From the NCBI RefSeq assembly GCF_000420405.1, contig NZ_ATUW01000003.1:62001-126000 (forward strand): 64,000 nt of DNA. The letters run 5' to 3'. Below are positions 16,499 to 24,530 of this stretch, in pieces. Source of the stretch: Winkia neuii subsp. neuii DSM 8576 (GTDB lineage: Bacteria > Actinomycetota > Actinomycetes > Actinomycetales > Actinomycetaceae). The notes under the pieces are model-generated. The model made no database searches and was not told the DNA's origin. It was given only the letters and a program-made list of their open reading frames with translations. The first letter of the stretch is position 1; every line of letters begins with the position of its first letter. A program made the translations under genes and the position numbers.

Positions 16499-17188
16499 TT
16501 ACCTCGTAGCCCCGTAGACGCCGTGTAGTTGGTCTCGCGAAATCTTCCCGTCAACGAGCTCAATAACTCGTTTGCGCAACGCGTCCACGATCTCGTCGTC
16601 GTGTGTTGCCATTACCACGGTCGTGCCAGTCCTGTTGATGCGATCGAGCAGCCGCATAATCCCGATCGACGTAGTGGGATCCAGGTTGCCAGTTGGCTCA
16701 TCAGCCAACAACAACTGAGGACGGTTCACCATCGCCCTCGCAATAGCTACACGCTGCTGTTCGCCACCAGAAAGCTGGTGAGGATAGCGCTTGCCCTTAC
16801 CTTCCAAGCCCACCATCTGCAGAACTTCGGGGACCTCAGTTTTGACTGTGTGCCGCGGCTTGCCAATTACTTGCAGCGCCAGGGCCACGTTGTCAAAGAC
16901 AGTCTTATTATCCAAGAGCGCAAAATCTTGAAAGACGGTGCCGATCTTGCGGCGCAACTGAGGCACCCGCCAAGAAGAAAGCGCAGTCACATCTTTGCCG
17001 GCTACAAATAGGTGCCCGGCCGTGGGCCGCAAAGACCGCAACACCAGGTTCAAAAACGTGGATTTTCCCGACCCAGATTGCCCCACCAGGAACACAAACT
17101 CGCCCTTGTCGATCTGGACCGAGATGTCATCCAAAGCCGGCCTAGCGCCCCGCTTGTAGACCATCGAAACATTGTCGAAGGTAATCAT
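16499..17188 (-). CDS. ftsE: Cell-division ATP-binding protein FtsE
   Basis: ABC ATPase of 229 residues. Walker A is GQSGSGKS, the signature is [14 protein letters not shown], Walker B is LLLADEPTG, and the H-loop is MATHD. FtsE with FtsX regulates septal peptidoglycan hydrolysis. ATG 17188 is chosen because it has GGAG 8 nt upstream and gives the standard length; the frame extends 16 codons further without family similarity. It heads an ftsE-ftsX-M23-smpB gene series. Confidence 0.95.
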   Translation of the reverse strand: MITFDNVSMVYKRGARPALDDISVQIDKGEFVFLVGQSGSGKSTFLNLVLRSLRPTAGHLFVAGKDVTALSSWRVPQLRRKIGTVFQDFALLDNKTVFDNVALALQVIGKPRHTVKTEVPEVLQMVGLEGKGKRYPHQLSGGEQQRVAIARAMVNRPQLLLADEPTGNLDPTTSIGIMRLLDRINRTGTTVVMATHDDEIVDALRKRVIELVDGKISRDQLHGVYGATR

Positions 17189-17223
17189 CGTTCTCCGGTT
17201 CCTAGACATGACTGACGCATCTA

Positions 17224-17251
17224 GGCTAAAGCGCAACCGCCGCTTTAGGCC
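17224..17251 (-). terminator. Stem-loop between prfB and ftsE
   Basis: An inverted repeat CTAAAGCG / CGCTTTAG with a 7-nt loop lies in the 108-bp gap between the prfB stop and the ftsE start. On the minus strand it would follow prfB. There is no T-run, so a partial terminator or processing hairpin is more likely than a strong terminator. Confidence 0.4.
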
Positions 17252-17296
17252 TTAGACACGCAGGTAATGCCAATTACGCCAGAGAAGGGCACGCCC

Positions 17297-18412
17297 TCAT
17301 TCGGCCTGCGCGCCCTTGCGCCAGCGGATGCCAGCGTCGATAAAGCCGTCCAGGTCCCCGTCGAAAACTGCGCTCGGATTACCGGATTCAAAGTTGGTAC
17401 GCAGATCCTTCACCATCTGGAACGGCTGCAACACGTAAGAGCGCATCTGGTCTCCCCAAGAGGCCTTCACGTCGCCCTTCAACTCGTCGCGTTTCGCCTT
17501 TTCCTCTTCCTGCCGCAGGGCCAACAGCCTAGACTGCAGCACCCGCAACGCCGAGGCCCTATTTTGAATCTGCGATTTTTCGTCTTGCATGGATACCACA
17601 ATCCCGGTGGGAAGGTGTGTCATTCGCACCGCCGAATCCGTAGTGTTCACCGACTGGCCACCAGGCCCAGAAGACCGGAAAACGTCGATTTTCAGATCAG
17701 AATCGGGAATTTCTATGTGATCTGTAGATTCAATTAGCGGAATCACTTCCACCGCCGCAAACGACGTCTGCCTGCGGCCCTGATTGTCAAACGGAGAAAT
17801 ACGCACCAACCTGTGCGTGCCGCCCTCGACAGACAACCGCCCGTAGGCGTAAGGCTCATTGACCTGGAACGTAGCCGACTTTATGCCCGCCTCTTCCGCA
17901 TAAGAGGTATCCATTACCTTATAGGAGTAGCCGTGCCGTTCCGCCCACCTGGTGTACATCCGAAGCAACATCTGCGCAAAGTCGGCAGCATCAACCCCGC
18001 CCGCTCCCGAGCGGATCGTGACCACAGCGGAGCGTTCGTCGTACTCACCCGACATTAGAGTGCGGATTTCTAGCTCCCCTAAATCTTTGCCGAGGGCGGC
18101 CAAGTCTGAAGCAGCCTCGGCTTGCAGCATTTCCTTTTCCTCGCCCTCAGATTCTTCAGCTAGCTCAAACAGTGCCTGCGTGTCAGCAAGACGGTGCTCC
18201 ATCTTCTGAACCCGCTCAAGTTCAGACTGGGCATGCGAAAGCTTAGAGGTAACTGCCTGAGCTTTCTCCTGATCATCCCAAAGGTCGGGGGCCGCAGCCT
18301 GCTTGGAAAGGTCAGCGATTTTGGCGCGCAGGGACTCCAAGTCGGTAACTGCCTCAATCTGACCTAATTTGTGCCGCAGTGTTTCGAGTTCTTCAGAATA
18401 ATCAATAGCCAC
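17297..18412 (-). CDS. prfB: Peptide chain release factor 2
   Basis: Recognises UGA and UAA stop codons. The frame is continuous, so the programmed frameshift of enteric RF2 is absent, as usual in actinobacteria. The SPF stop-codon recognition tripeptide ([10 protein letters not shown]) and the catalytic GGQ ([10 protein letters not shown]) are both present. The start is uncertain: GTG 18412 fits family length (371 aa), but the GGAGGG ribosome-binding site directly touches it. GTG 18430 is the next alternative upstream. It lies just downstream of the Tad pilus operon on the same strand. Confidence 0.94.
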   Translation of the reverse strand: MAIDYSEELETLRHKLGQIEAVTDLESLRAKIADLSKQAAAPDLWDDQEKAQAVTSKLSHAQSELERVQKMEHRLADTQALFELAEESEGEEKEMLQAEAASDLAALGKDLGELEIRTLMSGEYDERSAVVTIRSGAGGVDAADFAQMLLRMYTRWAERHGYSYKVMDTSYAEEAGIKSATFQVNEPYAYGRLSVEGGTHRLVRISPFDNQGRRQTSFAAVEVIPLIESTDHIEIPDSDLKIDVFRSSGPGGQSVNTTDSAVRMTHLPTGIVVSMQDEKSQIQNRASALRVLQSRLLALRQEEEKAKRDELKGDVKASWGDQMRSYVLQPFQMVKDLRTNFESGNPSAVFDGDLDGFIDAGIRWRKGAQAE

Positions 18413-18448
18413 CCCTCCAGGGTAAAGCACAACTGCCAAAAAGCAGCA

Positions 18449-18895
18449 TCAATCAGATGCCATCCTCGCTGTCGAGACCGCCCTCAGCTGAACCGTGGGG
18501 GCAATCTGCGAAAGAGCTGGGGGCAAAAAGCGAAGTTCCCCACGTGCGGTGAGCTCCACTCGGGCAAGCTCCGGCTCAGGCAAGCTCACTCGCACCACGC
18601 GCGGGCTGGCCAACCGCTCACGCTGCCTAAATTCGCTAACGGCCTGTTCACGAACCCGCTGCTTTGCCTTTTGCACCGCAAGCACAGGCCGCCCCGAAGT
18701 AGCACCCACATAGTAGGAGTTAGTCGAAATGCCTCGGGTAGCCCCGGTTGCCAGCGTGTCGGCGGCAGCCACCAGCTGCTTCTGCTGCAAGTACAAGCTG
18801 GCAACTGAAGCTGCTCCAAAAATAACCAGCAGAATCAGCACAGCAAACCCTAGGGACAAAATCAGGATCCGCCCCTCCTCGTGCCCGTTTTTCAT
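18449..18895 (-). CDS. TadG-like pilus/secretion-neighbourhood protein
   Basis: A 148-residue protein with one N-terminal membrane segment (ILILSLGFAVLILLVIFG) and a QQKQLVAAADTLATGATRG stretch typical of the Rv3654c-like TadE/TadG group. The Glu expected five residues after the cleavage glycine is not present (G8-RILIL). It is the last gene of the Tad operon, overlapping the preceding TadE gene as ATGA. In the family such proteins act as pseudopilins or anchors for the pilus. The detailed role is unknown. Confidence 0.7.
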   Translation of the reverse strand: MKNGHEEGRILILSLGFAVLILLVIFGAASVASLYLQQKQLVAAADTLATGATRGISTNSYYVGATSGRPVLAVQKAKQRVREQAVSEFRQRERLASPRVVRVSLPEPELARVELTARGELRFLPPALSQIAPTVQLRAVSTARMASD

Positions 18896-19299
18896 GAAGC
18901 CTGCCTGTAGAGGGGTACGCTCCCACTAGAGGTAACTAAGACTTTGGTGTCTACAGCTTTTCCAACAATTGCGGGCACGCCCGGCAAAGTGACCCGCGCA
19001 CTAACTCTCAAGCTGGCAGTCTGCCCCGGTTTACAAGGGCCGCTCTTACAGGAGACGCGCACCTTGGGAACAGCTTCAATCCCCTGATCAGCAAAGGACA
19101 TCTTTGCGATCTGTTCGAGCTGGGACGTATCTGCCCTGCCAGAAGCCAAGACGCGGGAAACCTCGCGCACCCCAGATTCGGCTGCGAACGAAGCCCCCTC
19201 CAAGGTGGCAATGATCAAGATCAGCTGCACTAGAGGCAACAGCAACACCAAGGTGACACCAATAAATTCGATTGTCACATCCCCGCGTTCAGAATGCAC
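18892..19299 (-). CDS. TadE-like pseudopilin
   Basis: A 135-residue pseudopilin. The N-terminus VHSERGDVTIEF carries a prepilin-type cleavage site (G6 before D7) and the Glu at mature position +5, followed by a hydrophobic helix LVLLLPLVQLILIIAT. Three cysteines sit in a SCKSGPCKPG loop. The start is GTG 19299, supported by GAGGAG 7 nt upstream; it overlaps the preceding gene by 11 bp. The frame stays open further upstream, but that part looks unrelated. Confidence 0.78.
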   Translation of the reverse strand: MHSERGDVTIEFIGVTLVLLLPLVQLILIIATLEGASFAAESGVREVSRVLASGRADTSQLEQIAKMSFADQGIEAVPKVRVSCKSGPCKPGQTASLRVSARVTLPGVPAIVGKAVDTKVLVTSSGSVPLYRQAS

Positions 19300-19690
19300 G
19301 AACTGGCTCCTCAACCAATGAACGGCCCGAAAGCTCCAACTTATTTGGAATGCCCCAGGGGCCAATTAGCGGCAAATCCACCCTGACCCTGGCTACGATC
19401 ATTCGCCTCCCTCTGACGGGGCTAGGTTGTTCGGTAAAACTGACCTTACCCACGTGAAGGCCGGGCGCACCCGTATGAATCATCTGCTTGACTCGAGCAC
19501 TCCCCTCGGCCTGGGAAGCACCGTAAAGACCGGCTCGGCGGGCCCCCTCGCCAGCGGCGTCAATACCTATTGCGCGCACATGCAGTATGAGTGCCAGCTG
19601 CAACAAAGCAAATACCACCGCCAGCAAAAGGGCGCTAATCATTACAAACGAGGCAATGGCCGAGCCGTCCTCGCGGACTTTACTAACCAA
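19289..19690 (-). CDS. TadE-like protein, degenerate prepilin site
   Basis: A 133-residue protein with an N-terminal hydrophobic helix (FVMISALLLAVVFALLQLALIL) and the family motif AIGIDAAGEGARRAGLYG. The prepilin region EDGSAIASF lacks the +5 Glu. It lies between the pilin gene (8-bp overlap) and the canonical TadE gene, so this operon has two TadE-type genes where the mycobacterial locus has one. Part of the Tad operon; minor pilin or anchor by inference. Confidence 0.7.
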   Translation of the reverse strand: MVSKVREDGSAIASFVMISALLLAVVFALLQLALILHVRAIGIDAAGEGARRAGLYGASQAEGSARVKQMIHTGAPGLHVGKVSFTEQPSPVRGRRMIVARVRVDLPLIGPWGIPNKLELSGRSLVEEPVRAF

Positions 19691-19859
19691 TTGTGATCAT
19701 CGAGATGGCGCGTTCGAACAGCCCCTTGAGCTGAGGGCCAGCCAGCGCCCAAATCATCATTACCAGCCCGGCCGTCATGACGGTAACCATTACCCATCCG
19801 GGCACGTCACCCCGTTCGCTAGGCCTACAAAGCAAATTTTTTAATCTTTGAATCTTCAT
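19683..19859 (-). CDS. Flp-type pilin, small DVPGW variant
   Basis: A 58-residue pilin-like protein at the Flp position of the operon, directly after tadC (2-bp gap) and overlapping the next gene by 8 bp. After a short basic leader (MKIQRLKNLLCRPSERG) comes DVPGWVMVTVMTAGLVMMIW, one hydrophobic helix, then an amphipathic end. Taking G17 as the cleavage site, mature position +5 is Trp22 where class IV pilins have Glu. The upstream frame is longer but ATG 19859 fits the spacing. It is likely the major subunit or a pilin relative. Confidence 0.68.
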   Translation of the reverse strand: MKIQRLKNLLCRPSERGDVPGWVMVTVMTAGLVMMIWALAGPQLKGLFERAISMITIG

Positions 19860-19861
19860 TT

Positions 19862-20746
19862 CTATTCCAATCTGAGTGCTAGTAGCCCCGGGTAGAGGGC
19901 AAACAGGACAACTTGGGGCAAAATCACGAACACTACCGGCAGGAGCATTGCAATTTCGCGTTTTCCGCCCTCTTCCAGCAACATTTTCCTGGTTTGGGCG
20001 CGACAATCTGCAGCTTGAGCGCGCAAAACTGGGGCGAGCGGGGTACCACGTTCCACAGCGGTCACGGTGGCGTCTACCAGGCGGGCAAGCGGCGGACAGT
20101 CGTTGGCCGCAGACACTTGAGTCAATGATCTAGACAGGGGCAGCCCGGCTTTCAGGGAGCGCGTTGCCCGCCCGAATTCTTCACCAATTATTCCCGAGGC
20201 CGAATCCGCCACCCGTTCCAGGGCAGCTGCCAGACCTTCCCCAGCACCTACCGCAAGCGCTAGCAGTTCTGCGGCATCGGGCAGTTGTGTGCTTAGCAAG
20301 CGCTGATGCCTTTTTGCCTGAGTAGTGAGGTACTGATCGCGTCCCAGCCCGCCGCCGAGGGCACCGAAGGCCACAAACAGCAGGGCAAATACGATTGGCA
20401 TTCCCCGGAGTGACATCGCGGCAATGGCCGCTACCACCGCCACTGCAGCTCCGCAGGCGGCCCAAAGCGCCTGGCTACGCCTAAATTCGCCAAGACTAAC
20501 GTGTCCTCCGGCTTGGCGGAGGCGCCGTTGCACAGATTGGTTAGTGGAACCGGCTGTATTGAGCACCGAACGAGCCCACTTCGATACTTGGAAGATCAGC
20601 TGCGCGAGGAGGGACTGACGTTTTTGCGAGGGCGAAAGGTAGGCGCTAACGCGCGAGGCCAGGGTATTGCGTCCGGCCCATATCCACCACAGCACACAGA
20701 GGATACCCAGGCCGAAGGCAAACCCCACGATTGCACCCCAGCTCAT
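19862..20746 (-). CDS. tadC: Tad pilus inner-membrane platform protein TadC
   Basis: A 294-residue type II secretion F-domain protein. Membrane segments occur at the N-terminus (IVGFAFGLGILCVLWWIWAG), around 100-150 and at the C-terminus (AMLLPVVFVILPQVVLFALYPG), with the cytoplasmic F domain between, marked by LPDAAELLALAVGAGEGLAAALERVA. TadB and TadC form the platform for the pilus. The start ATG 20746 overlaps the tadB stop as ATGA, which rules out the much longer upstream frame. Confidence 0.85.
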   Translation of the reverse strand: MSWGAIVGFAFGLGILCVLWWIWAGRNTLASRVSAYLSPSQKRQSLLAQLIFQVSKWARSVLNTAGSTNQSVQRRLRQAGGHVSLGEFRRSQALWAACGAAVAVVAAIAAMSLRGMPIVFALLFVAFGALGGGLGRDQYLTTQAKRHQRLLSTQLPDAAELLALAVGAGEGLAAALERVADSASGIIGEEFGRATRSLKAGLPLSRSLTQVSAANDCPPLARLVDATVTAVERGTPLAPVLRAQAADCRAQTRKMLLEEGGKREIAMLLPVVFVILPQVVLFALYPGLLALRLE

Positions 20747-21594
20747 GCCAGAGTCCTCTGGTCTTTGGGCAGCGCCGCAATTTTGACCATCGCCCAGTAG
20801 GCCAGCGCAGACATCACTGCCCCTGCCACCAAGACGGCTGCCCCTTTGGCACTTTGATAGGCTCGGGCGGCAGAAGGCTCCAGGCACATTAGAGCCACCA
20901 CGATCCACGGCGCTATTACTGCTAGACGAGCTCCATTTACTGTCCAAGATTGACGCGCTTCCAACTCTCCACGAGTGCGCGCATCTTCCCGCAGCAGGTG
21001 CGCCAGTGACCGCAGCAGTTCCGACAAGTCGGTGCCGCCAACGGTGTGCGAAATGCGCAGTGCCTCGACTATGCGGTCGCCAACCGGATCTGCCAGACGC
21101 TCTTTTAATTTAGTGAGCGCCTGGTCAAACTTCCCACTGGCCGCTAGATCGGAAGCAAAGGCCCGCATGTGCGGGCGCAATACCGCCGGCCCTTTTTGCC
21201 CCAGAGCAATAAGAGTGTCCGGCAGCGCCATGCCCGCACTTATACCCGATATCATGTCGTCTATAACGTCGGGCCACACCTGCCGCCTGGCTGCATAAAT
21301 ACGCTTCCTACGCATGTGAAGTAGGAATGTTGGCAGCCCCGCCACTCCAGCCCCAATAATGAGGGCAACCACTAAGGTTTGCGTGAGCGCAGCAACTAGC
21401 GCAAGCGTTGCAATGCCAGCGAAGGCACAGGCAAGCACATACTGGGTGGGACTAATGGAACTAACTTCGGCCGTGCGCAGCAGGTGTGCAACTTTGGAAG
21501 GGCCCCTAAATCTGCGCGGGGGCGGGGTGGTTTGCGACCGGTAAACCAGAACTATTCCCACACCTAGGAAGAAACCTATTGTCAACCCCATCAC
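20743..21594 (-). CDS. tadB: Tad pilus inner-membrane platform protein TadB
   Basis: A 283-residue F-domain membrane protein, paralogous to TadC. It has an N-terminal membrane anchor, two central segments (YVLACAFAGIATLALVAAL, LVVALIIGAGVAGL), the F-domain region DVIDDMISGISAGMALPDTL, and C-terminal segments. Its ATG overlaps the tadA stop (ATGA), and its stop overlaps the tadC start, so tadA-B-C are translationally coupled. Confidence 0.85.
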   Translation of the reverse strand: MMGLTIGFFLGVGIVLVYRSQTTPPPRRFRGPSKVAHLLRTAEVSSISPTQYVLACAFAGIATLALVAALTQTLVVALIIGAGVAGLPTFLLHMRRKRIYAARRQVWPDVIDDMISGISAGMALPDTLIALGQKGPAVLRPHMRAFASDLAASGKFDQALTKLKERLADPVGDRIVEALRISHTVGGTDLSELLRSLAHLLREDARTRGELEARQSWTVNGARLAVIAPWIVVALMCLEPSAARAYQSAKGAAVLVAGAVMSALAYWAMVKIAALPKDQRTLA

Positions 21595-22796
21595 GCCACC
21601 GCCAGCAGCTTTGCCAAGTCTAGCCCCACAGCTCTAAAACGCTCGTGGGCGTCGAGTGAACCACTGTCGCGCACCAGGCGACCATTGCGCGAGCTAAACA
21701 GCGTAGCCGCTTCCACTACGCCGCCCTCGACCCGCCCAGTTACGGCATTGACGTGATCAATGCGCCTAAACCCGCGCGCATCCATGCTCACGTGGACAAC
21801 TAGATCTAGTGCCTTGGCTACCGTGGGCACTACGAACCCCTCAGTAACGTTGGGGCCAGCAAGCAACGGCAGCACCGTTAGCTTCGACAAAGCCTCGCGC
21901 GCGGAGTTGGCGTGGATGGTGCACATGCCCGGGATACCTGAATTCAAGGCGATGAGGAGGTCGAGGGCCTCAGCAGAGCGAACCTCGCCGATAATCAAAT
22001 TAGAGGGGCGCATTCGCAAGGCTTCCTTTACCAGGTGCCGTAGCGTCACTTCGCCGCTTCCGTCCAAATTTGCCGGGCGAGTTTGCATCGCCACACAGTC
22101 GCGCGCAGACAGGTCCAGTTCAAAGACTTCCTCGCAAGTGACCACGCGCGCGGAGGCAGCAATAGCTCCCGCCAACGCTCGCAGCAGTGTGGTTTTCCCC
22201 GCCCCCACCGCACCGGAAACCAAAACATTGAGCCCAGCTAGTACCGCGGCGTCCAAAAACTGCGCCACCTGCGGGGTCAGCATGCCCAATTTCACCAACT
22301 CATTTAGCCGCCTAGCTTTAGCTACATGCTTCCTTATGTTTACCGACCAGTGGTGCGCAGCCACGGGTGGGATTACGGCGTGCAGGCGCTCGCCCGAAGC
22401 TAGCTGTGCGTCCACGAAAGGCGAGGACAAATCTAGGCGTCGCCCAGAGGCTCGAAGCATGCGTTCTACCAGTTCACGTACCTGAGTGTCAGTTAAAATC
22501 GCCGTTGTCAGCTGCGCTCTGCCGTCTTTTGCAACAAAAACTCGTGAGGGGGAATCAATCCATATTTCTTCTATAGTGGGATCGTCCAGGTATTTTTGTA
22601 ACGGCCCCAATCCACACACGTTGTCTACCAGTTGAAGAATGATTTCGTCGCGTTCTTCCGCCCGCAGGCTCTGGAAATTGTCTACCTGCGCTTCAATTAT
22701 TTTGCGGGCAGCCTCTGAATCGTTGGTGGGATCTACCGCCGAGTCGGATAAGGCTTGCTGCACCTGGGACGTGAGCGCAGCTGGCATCGTTGTCAA
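21591..22796 (-). CDS. tadA: Tad pilus assembly ATPase TadA/CpaF
   Basis: Secretion ATPase of 401 residues that powers pilus polymerisation. It has the Walker A motif SGAVGAGKTTLLRA, the Asp box CEEVFELDL, Walker B LIIGEVRSAEA and the His-box region MCTIHANSA, all in CpaF order. It is the first gene of the seven-gene operon. The TTG at 22796 or the ATG at 22787 could be the start; neither has a strong ribosome-binding site. The CpaE/Ssd-type MinD-like protein usually upstream is absent here. Confidence 0.92.
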   Translation of the reverse strand: MTTMPAALTSQVQQALSDSAVDPTNDSEAARKIIEAQVDNFQSLRAEERDEIILQLVDNVCGLGPLQKYLDDPTIEEIWIDSPSRVFVAKDGRAQLTTAILTDTQVRELVERMLRASGRRLDLSSPFVDAQLASGERLHAVIPPVAAHHWSVNIRKHVAKARRLNELVKLGMLTPQVAQFLDAAVLAGLNVLVSGAVGAGKTTLLRALAGAIAASARVVTCEEVFELDLSARDCVAMQTRPANLDGSGEVTLRHLVKEALRMRPSNLIIGEVRSAEALDLLIALNSGIPGMCTIHANSAREALSKLTVLPLLAGPNVTEGFVVPTVAKALDLVVHVSMDARGFRRIDHVNAVTGRVEGGVVEAATLFSSRNGRLVRDSGSLDAHERFRAVGLDLAKLLAVA

Positions 22797-23036
22797 CTTG
22801 AACTCAATTCTGTTGTCGAGGGGTTACGCTCAGAGAATACTTGACGCTTGCTAATTTTTCAGCAATGTAGCAAAAATTGTGGATAACTTTTTCTATTTAA
22901 TGCTTAATATTTTTTAATATTTCTCCTCCATAATTCTCATTTTATTTTCATAATTCGAGTTCCTGACGCTTTGCCACCTTCGCTCTTCCCCGTTTCACTC
23001 GGCGCTCTTGCCCACTTCGTCCCTTAGGCTTAAAGA
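22797..23036. other. AT-rich divergent spacer upstream of the Tad operon
   Basis: A 240-bp gap between tadA and the divergent kinase-fold gene. The stretch 22890-22960 is very AT-rich (TTTAATGCTTAATATT-type sequence), unlike the rest of the window, and probably holds the Tad promoter. On the plus strand TAGGCT (23025-23030) ends 6 nt before the GTG of the next gene. No operator was recognised. Confidence 0.35.
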
Positions 23037-24191
23037 GTGAACGATCGAGACAGGCTAACCCTTGCTGCGTTAGCGACGGCTGCCCTCCCCGAGCGCGAAT
23101 TTGTTGGCGTCAGCGGGCAGGCCATATCTAGCGGGGACGTAACCCGGGTGGACGTAGTGGATTCGACCGGCAAAAAGTGGACAGTAGCGCGCCCGGATTC
23201 CGAAGCAGCAGGAGCCGAGATCATCGGACAACTTTCAGTATTGCAGCTGCTTCTCAACTTCTCCAAAGAAGGAAAGATATCTTTCCAGGTTCCCACTCCG
23301 GCAGGGTGGGCGCCTCTATTGGAGGGCGGCAGAGCTGCCGTTTATCCTGCGCTCGAGGGCGCAAGCGCGGACGTCGAAGCCATGACGCCGGCATTGGCGA
23401 CTTCGTTTGCCGAAGGCATGTGCCAGCTGCACACGTTGCCTACAACCGCCTTTTCTGCACAGGGCGTACCCACTTTCACAGCTGAGGAATGCCGCAACCG
23501 ACTGCTGGCAGATTTAGATGAAGCCGCTCCCGCTCGCGTAATTCCCAAGCGGCTCTGGCAGCGTTGGGAGGAAATGCTCGAGAATGTGTCCTGGTGGCGT
23601 TTCAACCCGCGGTTTGTTCACGGCGCCATATCTGCCGACTCCGTCCTCTTCAAGGCCGGCCGGCTAAGCGCGCTACACGACTTTTCTAGCTGCCATATTG
23701 GCGATCCTGCCCGCGATCTTTCTTGGCTTATGGCGATTGCTTCTCCTGAGGCAATCGAAGCGGCCCTGCAAGCCTACTCCCCTGCTAAGCCAGACCCGCA
23801 CCTTGCCGAACGCGCCGAGCTCGATTCTGAACTTGCCTTAGTTCGCTGGCTCTTGCATGGGATGCACCGCAAGGACTTGCAAATCATAGAAGATGCCAGG
23901 CAAATGCTACGCGACTTAGCTGACCTGGTACTCGACAATCCCAACCCACGCGAATCGGTTTCGGCGGCCTTCCAGAGTGCCTCCCCCGTACTCGGCACCC
24001 CGGTGGGGGACTCTACGGCAGTCAACACTTCTGCGCAACCAAGTAGCGACGAGTCTAGCTCTACTCCGAGCAATGGCGAACCTGAGCAGAAGCGGGCCGG
24101 CGAGGCGGATTCTGAAGCTGTCACCACCGTTATCCCATTTGAACAGCTGGTTGCCGAGGGACACGCCGAACCCGAAAGTGACGAAAACTAA
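23037..24191 (+). CDS. APH-fold protein with lost catalytic residues
   Basis: A 384-residue protein with the aminoglycoside phosphotransferase/choline kinase fold. The C-lobe shows FVHGAISADSVLF where active enzymes have HGDxxxxNVL, so the catalytic Asp is Ala and the metal-binding Asn is Ser. The second motif is LHDFSSCHIGDPARDLSW, keeping the Asp and the GDPxxDL signature. The last ~75 residues are a low-complexity Ser/Thr/Glu tail. It lies upstream of the AdnAB helicase genes; a similar phosphotransferase is found in this region in other actinobacteria. The start is GTG with a TAGGCT hexamer 6 nt upstream. It probably does not phosphorylate substrates, so a binding role is more likely. Confidence 0.72.
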   Translation: MNDRDRLTLAALATAALPEREFVGVSGQAISSGDVTRVDVVDSTGKKWTVARPDSEAAGAEIIGQLSVLQLLLNFSKEGKISFQVPTPAGWAPLLEGGRAAVYPALEGASADVEAMTPALATSFAEGMCQLHTLPTTAFSAQGVPTFTAEECRNRLLADLDEAAPARVIPKRLWQRWEEMLENVSWWRFNPRFVHGAISADSVLFKAGRLSALHDFSSCHIGDPARDLSWLMAIASPEAIEAALQAYSPAKPDPHLAERAELDSELALVRWLLHGMHRKDLQIIEDARQMLRDLADLVLDNPNPRESVSAAFQSASPVLGTPVGDSTAVNTSAQPSSDESSSTPSNGEPEQKRAGEADSEAVTTVIPFEQLVAEGHAEPESDEN

Positions 24192-24202
24192 ACTCCGTCA
24201 CC

Positions 24203-24232
24203 TTGACACTGCAAAACTAACTTGCCTATAGT
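24203..24232 (+). promoter_or_regulatory. Strong sigma-A-type promoter
   Basis: TTGACA (24203-24208) and TATAGT (24227-24232) are separated by 18 bp, close to the vegetative consensus and the best promoter match I found in the window. It directs transcription of the small gene at 24324 through a leader of about 85 nt. Confidence 0.75.
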
Positions 24233-24241
24233 AAGCTTTTT

Positions 24242-24297
24242 GTGGTTGGGCAGAGGCTCAACCAGGAAGTTCCGGCCCAAACAGCGTGGCCCCTTCC
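24242..24297 (+). promoter_or_regulatory. Two-hairpin structured 5' leader
   Basis: Hairpin 1: TGGTTG (24243-24248) pairs with CAACCA (24259-24264). Hairpin 2: GGAAG (24265-24269) and GGCC (24274-24277) pair with GGCC (24288-24291) and CTTCC (24293-24297). The ribosome-binding site AGAGGAG follows about 12 nt later. No known riboswitch class was recognised. Confidence 0.45.
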
Positions 24298-24323
24298 GAA
24301 TATAGGAAAGAGGAGTATCAAAA

Positions 24324-24530
24324 TTGAATAAGTTCTACAACATTCGCGATTTGCAAGGATCCCGCCAGGCCAACTACCTGCGTCTGGATCGCCTTGCCGA
24401 CGCCGTTCGGCCCTGGTTTGCCGACACGGCAGATGCTAAGACCATGCAGGCTATTGCACTGTTGACTGACGATTCTAAGCGCGAAGCGGCATTGTCTTAC
24501 TTGGGATTGCAGCTTTCTAAAGCCGCCTAA
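24324..24530 (+). CDS. Small protein of unknown function (68 aa)
   Basis: I do not recognise this family. The 68-residue product is hydrophilic and predicted helical, begins MNKFYNIRDLQGSRQANYLR, has no Cys, no membrane segment and no signal peptide, and ends LSYLGLQLSKAA. The start is TTG 24324 with a good AGAGGAG site ~8 nt upstream. It is preceded by a near-consensus promoter and a structured leader, which suggests high or regulated expression. The last 14 bp overlap the convergent adnB gene. It lies between an APH-like gene and the AdnAB helicase, but any functional link is speculative. Confidence 0.7.
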   Translation: MNKFYNIRDLQGSRQANYLRLDRLADAVRPWFADTADAKTMQAIALLTDDSKREAALSYLGLQLSKAA

